Origin: CAYGZM01 sp964354365
GTDB lineage: Bacteria > Planctomycetota > Phycisphaerae > Sedimentisphaerales > Anaerobacaceae
DNA: 7,450 nt
NCBI GenBank assembly: GCA_964354365.1
Contig: CAYGZM010000171.1
Span: 1-7,450 of the forward strand
Direction of reading: 5' to 3'
Shown here piece after piece: positions 6,018 to 7,450 of this stretch (positions are counted from its first letter, which is position 1; each line of letters begins with the position of its first letter). Under the pieces are notes generated by a model. The model was not told the origin of the DNA and did no database searches. It worked only from the letters and a program-made list of their open reading frames with translations. The position numbers and the translations under genes were made by a program.

Positions 6018-6668
6018 TCATTTCAGCTCAACGGACCAGTATGCGTGGTCGAGGAATTGCTTCCAGGACCGGTATCGCTGGTGGCCGAGGTGGATATGGA
6101 CGAGCGGGTTGTGCTTGGGCCTGACCGGCTTGTGGATCAGCGTCATACCCGCTTGCTTGGGGGTTCGGCCTCCCTTTCTGACGTTGCAGCCCGCGCACGC
6201 GCAGACGATATTCTCCCACTCCGATTCTCCGCCCACGCTGCGCGGCACGACGTGGTCGAGCGAAAGCTCGCTCGTGGGGAAGCGCTTCCCGCAATACTGG
6301 CACCTGTTTTTGTCGCGGGCGAAGATGTTTCGCCGATTGAACTTCACCTCCGTCCGGGGCAGGCGGTCGTAGAAAAGCAGCCGAATTATCCGCGGCACCG
6401 CAACATAAAAATTGACCGTCGAGACCCAGTCATAGCCGTCCGGCTCAAACTGCCGACGAAGCTGGCTGACCTCGCACCAGCTCTCGAAATCGTAATTTGA
6501 ATAGCTGCCCTCCTCGAAAGAGACAACTTCCGCAAGCTCCCGGCACAGCAGGGAGAATGCGCGTCTCGCTCCCACTATGCGGATTGCCATATAGTGCTTG
6601 TTGAGCACAAGCACGTTGCAGTCCAGAGCGGATTGTAGCCCACCGGCTATCATAATCTCGTACCGCAC
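6018..6668 (-). CDS. Stand-alone HNH endonuclease-family protein
   Basis: This 216-residue protein carries a zinc-supported HNH nuclease fold in its C-terminal half. C123-x2-C126 (CQYC) and C158-x2-C161 would bind zinc; LDHVVPRSVGG at 137-147 holds the catalytic His (H139), followed by WENIV with N153 and NVRKGGRTPKQAGM. The N-terminal half (VLVLNKHYMAIRIVGARRAF) is the conserved leader of this small HNH family, common in environmental bacteria and not tied to a restriction system. Its function is unknown: a DNA-nicking or repair role is likely by family, not shown. The start shown is GTG, with an in-frame stop eight codons upstream. ATG at 6653 (residue 6) is an equal choice, and neither has a good ribosome binding site. 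The gene converges on the DUF4139 gene across repeat cluster B. Confidence 0.88.
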   Translation of the reverse strand: MRYEIMIAGGLQSALDCNVLVLNKHYMAIRIVGARRAFSLLCRELAEVVSFEEGSYSNYDFESWCEVSQLRRQFEPDGYDWVSTVNFYVAVPRIIRLLFYDRLPRTEVKFNRRNIFARDKNRCQYCGKRFPTSELSLDHVVPRSVGGESEWENIVCACAGCNVRKGGRTPKQAGMTLIHKPVRPKHNPLVHIHLGHQRYRSWKQFLDHAYWSVELK

Positions 6669-6696
6669 TATGCGTTTGTCATATTCTGCGTCTCAA

Positions 6697-6720
6697 AGCG
6701 GCGGGGCGATTTTCGCCGCT
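6697..6720. repeat. GC-rich hairpin in the HNH gene leader
   Basis: AGCGGCG (6697-6703) pairs with CGCCGCT (6714-6720); an alternative inner stem GGCGA/TCGCC (6705-6709 with 6713-6717) competes with it. It lies about 30 nt before the HNH start and could affect its translation, but nothing else supports a regulatory role. Confidence 0.45.
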
Positions 6721-6735
6721 CGGACTATACGCTAA

Positions 6736-6764
6736 ATGATACAAGCCCCGAGAAAAATCAGCAA
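6736..6764 (-). promoter_or_regulatory. Candidate sigma-70-type promoter for the HNH gene
   Basis: On the minus strand, TTGCTG (6759-6764) and TATCAT (6736-6741) are separated by 17 nt, a standard spacing, about 70 nt before the HNH start. The -35 is weak (3 of 6) and promoter rules in this group are uncertain. The inverted repeat CAAGCC..GAG / CTCGGCTTG (6742-6752 with 6778-6786) overlaps it. Confidence 0.3.
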
Positions 6765-6839
6765 CTAATTTCGGCTGCTCGGCTTGACTGAGTGAGGTAA
6801 TGGAGGAATGAGAAAAAAGACCTGCTTACAACCTGCCCC

Positions 6840-6865
6840 AAGGCCCAAGACGGACACTTGGCCTT
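6840..6865 (-). terminator. Hairpin after the cold-shock gene (weak terminator)
   Basis: AAGGCC-C-AAG (6840-6849) pairs with CTTGGCCTT (6857-6865), nine pairs with one bulged C, starting 4 nt after the stop codon. On the minus strand a T-run is found only about 20 nt further on (6811-6816 region), so it is a hairpin of uncertain terminating strength. Confidence 0.45.
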
Positions 6866-6869
6866 CCTG

Positions 6870-7091
6870 CTATTCTTTGGGTGCTGCAGCGGATTTCGCA
6901 ACTACCTTCTCAGCCTTTTGGCCCTTCTCACCCTCGACAATCTCAAAAGTTACAGCATCGCCTTCTACAAGTGTTTTATATCCGTCACCTGAAATATCTG
7001 AATAGTGGACGAATACATCGCGCCCGTCCGACGTAGCGATGAATCCGTAACCCTTTCTTGGGTTAAACCACTTAACCGTACCCTCAGCCAT
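6870..7091 (-). CDS. csp: CspA-family cold-shock protein
   Basis: This 73-residue protein is a single cold-shock domain, a five-stranded OB-fold that binds single-stranded RNA and DNA and keeps mRNA unfolded. The N-terminus GTVKWFNPRKGYGFI (residues 4-18) contains RNP1 (KGYGFI), and DVFVHYSDI (25-33) contains RNP2 (VFVHY), where the usual FxH pattern is kept. The length is normal for the family (65-75), with a short Lys/Ala tail KSAAAPKE. The start is fixed by AAGGAG 6 nt upstream. The gene lies 129 nt downstream of the HU-like gene on the same strand, and could be read from it or from its own promoter; no clear promoter is seen. Whether it responds to cold cannot be told from sequence; many family members are constitutive. 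Confidence 0.97.
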   Translation of the reverse strand: MAEGTVKWFNPRKGYGFIATSDGRDVFVHYSDISGDGYKTLVEGDAVTFEIVEGEKGQKAEKVVAKSAAAPKE

Positions 7092-7097
7092 AAAACG

Positions 7098-7103
7098 CTC
7101 CTT
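7098..7103 (-). promoter_or_regulatory. Ribosome binding site of the cold-shock gene
   Basis: AAGGAG on the minus strand, 6 nt before the ATG, is a strong match that confirms the start at 7091. Confidence 0.8.
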
Positions 7104-7220
7104 GGAACAACCACTTCAACAAAACGAACAGCTACCGCCCCCGCAACGTCCCTCGGCCTGCAATTGCCTCCCGCTGTCGCCCGGCTTGCATTATGGAGCG
7201 CGGCTTCTTGCTCAACCCGG

Positions 7221-7450
7221 CTACTTGGCGTCGGCCGACTCGACCTCAGGAGCGTAAAGATTGTCTCTCATCAGCCGGCCCATCTTAAACTTGACCGTAC
7301 GCTTGGCCGGAACCTCAACTCGCGCCAGAGTCTTAGGATTCTGGGCAACTCGGGCCGCCCTTGTCTTGGTCTCGAACACCCCGAAGTCCCGGAATTCAAT
7401 ACGGTTATTCTCACACAGCTCCTTTACGATCTCGTCAAGGAAGGCCTGAA
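7221..7450 (-). CDS. HU/IHF-family DNA-binding protein, C-terminal part (5' end outside window)
   Basis: Seventy-five residues are visible; the N-terminal roughly 25 lie beyond the window edge. The segment shows the HU/IHF fold: helix 2 (QAFLDEIVKELCENNRIE), the strand RDFGVFETKTRAARVAQ, the beta-arm tip NPKT with the proline that intercalates into bent DNA, then VPAKRTVKFKMGRLMRD. A short acidic tail (APEVESADAK) follows the fold. The protein would be a dimeric nucleoid-associated protein that bends DNA. The RDFGVFE and NPKT features look closer to IHF-like members than to E. coli HU, but I do not separate the two. Together with the cold-shock gene it forms a small run of nucleic-acid-binding genes on this strand. 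Confidence 0.93.
   Translation of the reverse strand, partial: QAFLDEIVKELCENNRIEFRDFGVFETKTRAARVAQNPKTLARVEVPAKRTVKFKMGRLMRDNLYAPEVESADAK

Noticed and set aside
5988..6500. 170-codon plus-strand open frame opposite the HNH gene
   Set aside because: The minus strand encodes an intact HNH domain with zinc ligands, while the plus-strand product has no family features.

Overview
The window comes from a bacterium of moderate GC content with a Gram-negative type of envelope, since it encodes an outer-membrane secretin and its inner-membrane partner. The HU variant, the stand-alone HNH protein and the ParA/secretin grouping look like those of Planctomycetota, perhaps Phycisphaerae. That placement is inference from family resemblance; there is no marker gene in the window.

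Left part (1-3709, plus strand): a compact gene row. It holds the 3' end of a ParA/Soj-type ATPase, a complete second ParA/Soj-type ATPase that is a diverged tandem paralogue of the first, a single-pass membrane protein with a PilP/GspC-like C-terminal domain, and a short type II secretion / type IV pilus secretin. A strong intrinsic terminator closes the row. The second ATPase gene overlaps the membrane-protein gene by 17 nt, and the secretin follows after 44 nt, so the three are probably co-expressed. The simplest reading is a secretin/inner-membrane pair for a type IV pilus or type II secretion-like machine, with ParA-type ATPases that may position it. The positioning role is a hypothesis.

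Middle part (3710-6017): a DUF4139 protein with a signal-like N-terminus (4237-5661) sits between two gene-free stretches (3710-4236 and 5662-6017). Both stretches are filled with one family of degenerate palindromic repeats, with core CTCGGRRTGACR, present in direct and inverted copies. The DUF4139 leader also has a separate perfect 18-bp inverted repeat just before the ribosome binding site.

Right part (6018-7450, minus strand): a stand-alone HNH endonuclease-family protein convergent with the DUF4139 gene, a CspA-family cold-shock protein, and the C-terminal part of an HU/IHF-family DNA-binding protein cut by the window edge. These are housekeeping-type nucleic-acid-binding genes. No tRNA, rRNA, CRISPR array, transposase or clear phage gene is visible.

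I see no convincing evidence for a wholly new system. The points most worth following are the paired ParA-like ATPases coupled to the secretin genes, the repeat family on both sides of the DUF4139 gene, and the 18-bp inverted repeat in its leader.
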